Shown piece after piece: positions 4,853 through 6,678 of a DNA stretch of 6,678 nt (its first letter is position 1; every line of letters begins with the position of its first letter). The notes under the pieces are model-generated. The model was not told where the DNA came from. It ran no database searches and saw nothing but the letters and a program-made list of their open reading frames with translations. Location: assembly GCA_020354085.1 (NCBI GenBank), contig CP070641.1:1819068-1825745 (forward strand). The letters run 5' to 3'. Both the position numbers and the translations under genes were made by a program. The DNA comes from Pseudomonadota bacterium. Its GTDB lineage: Bacteria; Pseudomonadota; Gammaproteobacteria; Acidiferrobacterales; Sulfurifustaceae.

Positions 4853-5173
4853 TCATGCGCTTTTCGCTACCGACCACAGGAGCACGACAACGCCGACAGC
4901 CAACACGATGTTGGATACCAGAAGTGCCGCCGTTAGGCTTGCGAGCACATCGTCTTTCATCCGAAAGGCGCGCCCGCCCCAGACAAACCGCCAGAAGCGA
5001 ATTTGCATCTCGTGATGGCGGGGGACAATGGAATATAGGTGTCGGCCCGAGGGCTCGCCTAGGTCTTTGAACTCCTGCGGGTGACTCCTTCGGAGTCTCT
5101 TGATCAGTAGCTCGCGGAATGCCCAACTGCCACCCATACCCACCAGAATTGCGATAACAGCCGGTCCGACCAT
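4853..5173 (-). CDS. Small two-helix membrane protein, UspB-like layout
   Basis: This 106-residue protein has one hydrophobic helix at about residues 2-19 and a second at about 79-102. Between them is a roughly 60-residue basic, hydrophilic loop containing RRSHPQEFKDLGEPSG (28-43) and WRFVWGGRAF (61-70). A leading helix, a polar loop with HP then LGxP, and a C-terminal helix ending the protein recall universal stress protein B and many small uncharacterised proteobacterial membrane proteins. This is a resemblance of layout, not a firm assignment. The positive loop suggests that both ends face the periplasm and the loop the cytoplasm. The start is uncertain: the frame is open up to an ATG at 5281, the ATG at 5173 gives a first residue just before the first helix, and no strong Shine-Dalgarno supports any choice. 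It is divergent from the gene at 5362. Confidence 0.65.
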   Translation of the reverse strand: MVGPAVIAILVGMGGSWAFRELLIKRLRRSHPQEFKDLGEPSGRHLYSIVPRHHEMQIRFWRFVWGGRAFRMKDDVLASLTAALLVSNIVLAVGVVVLLWSVAKSA

Positions 5174-5336
5174 GACGTTGGCGCCGAAAACCCGTGTTTC
5201 AGGAATATTACCGCCTATGATACCGGATGATTCCCTCTGGCCACGCTTGCCGAGCGTTTTTGGCGGACCTGCACGTACCACGTCGGGTACCGGTGGTCGA
5301 TGATTCCCGAACTTTCAATGGCGGATGCGTTCGCGA

Positions 5337-5353
5337 TATAAGACCAAGAGGGG
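5337..5353 (+). promoter_or_regulatory. -10-like TATAAG and ribosome binding site
   Basis: TATAAG at 5337-5342 resembles a -10 box, with a weak TTTCAA -35 at 5313-5318 and an 18-base spacer. GAGGGG at 5348-5353 is a strong Shine-Dalgarno eight bases before the TTG at 5362, and it decides that start. If this promoter is the real one, the leader is only about 13 bases and begins at the binding site, so another promoter further upstream may be used. Confidence 0.35.
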
Positions 5354-5361
5354 AAACGTCG

Positions 5362-6120
5362 TTGAAGCCCACCGCCGATTTTTCGTCGTCCACGCCTGAG
5401 CAGCGGCGTTTTTCGCTTCTTGGCAGCACCGAGGGCCGCTTGCTCGTTGCCGGCGTGATGCTGGCAGGCTTGTTGGCCTTGGTACTTGGCATCGCATGGC
5501 ACCTGTCTCCGAGTACGGCGCTTCGCTATGTGGCAATGACCGGACTCAACTTGGTCATCGGTCGCGCCGCTGGGATGTCATTTGGCTATGCGAGCGGTTT
5601 CAGTCATGCGCAGGTCGTGCCCGTAAACATGTTGGTCGAGACCATCCAGGTCCTCGTGGTGTACCCCCTGTTCGCGCTGAGTTGGCAGCAACTGATTGGT
5701 TGGCGTACCTTGCAGCCGTACGTAGCGCGCATGTACCACGCGGCGGAATCACGCGGCGACATGGTACGCAAGTTTGGTATTTTGGGGCTCATTGTTTTTG
5801 TGTTCGTGCCATTCTGGATGACGGGTCCGGTGGTGGGATCCATCATTGGATTCTTGATCGGGCTGCGGCCGTGGGTGAATCTCGTGGTAGTGCTGGCATC
5901 TACCTATCTTGCCATCGGCGTCTGGGCCCTGCTGTTGAACGAGCTGAGCGCGTGGGCGGGAACCGTCAACCGCTTCGCGCCCTACGCATTGGTGCTCGCC
6001 GTTGTGCTAATCGTTGTTGCGATGCACGTGCTGCACCGGCGCCGCGCCAACAACGTAGGTAGCGCCGGTCCGCGGGCGAATAGCGCGCAGGCGTCCGCTT
6101 CCGATACCGACACTCGCTAG
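5362..6120 (+). CDS. Polytopic membrane protein, small multidrug export-like
   Basis: This 252-residue integral membrane protein has hydrophobic segments at about 27-47, 53-72, 86-108, 137-167 (probably a broken pair), 170-194 and 205-226, and a polar, basic C-terminal tail. The region FGILGLIVFVFVPFWMTGP (138-156) followed by GSIIGFLIGL (159-168) matches the shape of the PF06695/COG2426 family (FGxxGLxxFVxxPxxxTGxxxGxxxxxLxGL), named small multidrug export protein. That name is historical, and drug transport has not been shown for most members. The TTG at 5362 is preferred: GAGGGG lies eight bases upstream. An ATG at 5227 would add 45 Arg-rich residues with no membrane character and would overlap the divergent leader. 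It converges with the quinone oxidoreductase, 42 bases between stops, with no clear terminator. Confidence 0.75.
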   Translation: MKPTADFSSSTPEQRRFSLLGSTEGRLLVAGVMLAGLLALVLGIAWHLSPSTALRYVAMTGLNLVIGRAAGMSFGYASGFSHAQVVPVNMLVETIQVLVVYPLFALSWQQLIGWRTLQPYVARMYHAAESRGDMVRKFGILGLIVFVFVPFWMTGPVVGSIIGFLIGLRPWVNLVVVLASTYLAIGVWALLLNELSAWAGTVNRFAPYALVLAVVLIVVAMHVLHRRRANNVGSAGPRANSAQASASDTDTR

Positions 6121-6162
6121 TTTTTGTTTGCGGTACTGTGGGGGACCCGCCGCGATTCAGAT

Positions 6163-6678
6163 CTAGGGCAGCAGAACCGTCGAGCCGATCGTCTTGCGCG
6201 CTTCCAAATCGCGATGGGCCTGCGCGGCGTCTTTCAACGCGTAGATTTGATTGATGTGGTCCTTGACGATTCCTTTGCTGACAACGCTGACTAGGCGTTC
6301 GGCGCCCTCGAGTAACAGCGCACGTGTCGCAATATGGGTCGCGAGCGTCGGGCGCGTAACATAGAGCGACCCTTTCGCCGCAAGGATCTTGGGCGCGAAA
6401 GGCTCCACTTGGCCGGTGATATTGCCGAAAGTCACCAGCACGCCAAAAGGGCGCAGGCAATCTAGCGAAGTCGCGAAGGTGGCTTGGCCCATGCCGTCAT
6501 AGACGACCGGCACGCCTTCGCCGTTCGTGATTTCGCGCACGCGTTCGACAATATTATCCTCGCGGTAGAAGATCGGGTGATCGCAGCCGTTCGCCATAGC
6601 GAGCTTGGCCTTCTCCTTCGAACCCACGCAGCCGATAACAGTCGCGCCCAAGTGCTTCGCCCACTGGCATAGCATGAG
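6163..6678 (-). CDS. qorA: Quinone oxidoreductase, C-terminal half (cut by window)
   Basis: Zinc-independent medium-chain oxidoreductases of this type reduce quinones with NADPH as soluble cytoplasmic enzymes. The 171 residues here cover the second half of a protein normally about 325 long. They enter within the Rossmann fold at LMLCQWAKHLGATVIGCVGS, just after the glycine-rich nucleotide loop, which lies outside the window. The order continues with KEKAKLAMANGCDH (residues 21-34), YDGMGQATFATSLDCLRPFG (59-78), VTFGNITG (81-88), RPTLATHIATR (107-117) and the typical ending LEARKTIGSTVLLP (158-171). No zinc ligands are visible in this part. The start codon and promoter are to the right of 6678. 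It converges with the membrane-protein gene at 5362. The family is clear; the exact paralogue is inferred. Confidence 0.95.
   Translation of the reverse strand, partial: LMLCQWAKHLGATVIGCVGSKEKAKLAMANGCDHPIFYREDNIVERVREITNGEGVPVVYDGMGQATFATSLDCLRPFGVLVTFGNITGQVEPFAPKILAAKGSLYVTRPTLATHIATRALLLEGAERLVSVVSKGIVKDHINQIYALKDAAQAHRDLEARKTIGSTVLLP

Noticed and set aside
5496..6062. A 188-codon plus-strand frame within the multidrug export-like gene
   Set aside because: It is an out-of-frame shadow; the host frame has strong membrane segments and a family pattern, and the shadow has none.

Overview
The window looks like an ordinary chromosomal segment of a moderately GC-rich gammaproteobacterium. This rests on a YbcJ-type S4 protein, a YaiI/YqxD (UPF0178) protein, a DsrC/TusE-family protein and a CspA-type cold-shock protein sharing one neighbourhood. 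The order cannot be fixed from the sequence. No rRNA, tRNA, insertion sequence, phage gene, integron site or CRISPR array was seen. Genes are short, mostly single and often divergent or convergent, so this is a mosaic of small transcription units and not one operon.

Layout: 1-444 has no convincing gene. 445-906 (+) is a three-helix membrane protein of unknown function. 964-1209 (-) is a small conserved hypothetical protein that converges on it. 1401-1634 (+) is a YbcJ-like S4 RNA-binding protein, followed by 1777-2244 (+), a YaiI-family protein; these two may be co-transcribed. A perfect 13-bp palindrome at 2251-2279 separates yaiI from two minus-strand genes. The upstream one, 2779-3150, is a DsrC/TusE-like protein with no cysteine at all; the downstream one, 2289-2687, is a 132-residue protein of unknown function.

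A 380-base divergent intergenic region leads to the cold-shock gene at 3531-3734 (+). Its leader is long and structured, and a textbook intrinsic terminator follows it. 3939-4835 (+) is an RluA-type pseudouridine synthase in which the usual catalytic aspartate is glycine. 4853-5173 (-) is a small two-helix membrane protein with a UspB-like layout. 5362-6120 (+) is a polytopic membrane protein resembling the small multidrug export family, probably starting at TTG. 6163-6678 (-) is the C-terminal half of a zinc-independent quinone oxidoreductase that runs off the right edge.

Three genes concern RNA: the S4 protein, the cold-shock RNA chaperone and the pseudouridine synthase. Nothing shows that they act together. 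No new multi-gene system can be defended here. The points most worth a second look are the cysteine-free DsrC homologue with its unknown neighbour, the HRLG-type pseudouridine synthase, and the cold-shock leader, which has a repeated 9-mer and two mutually exclusive pairings.
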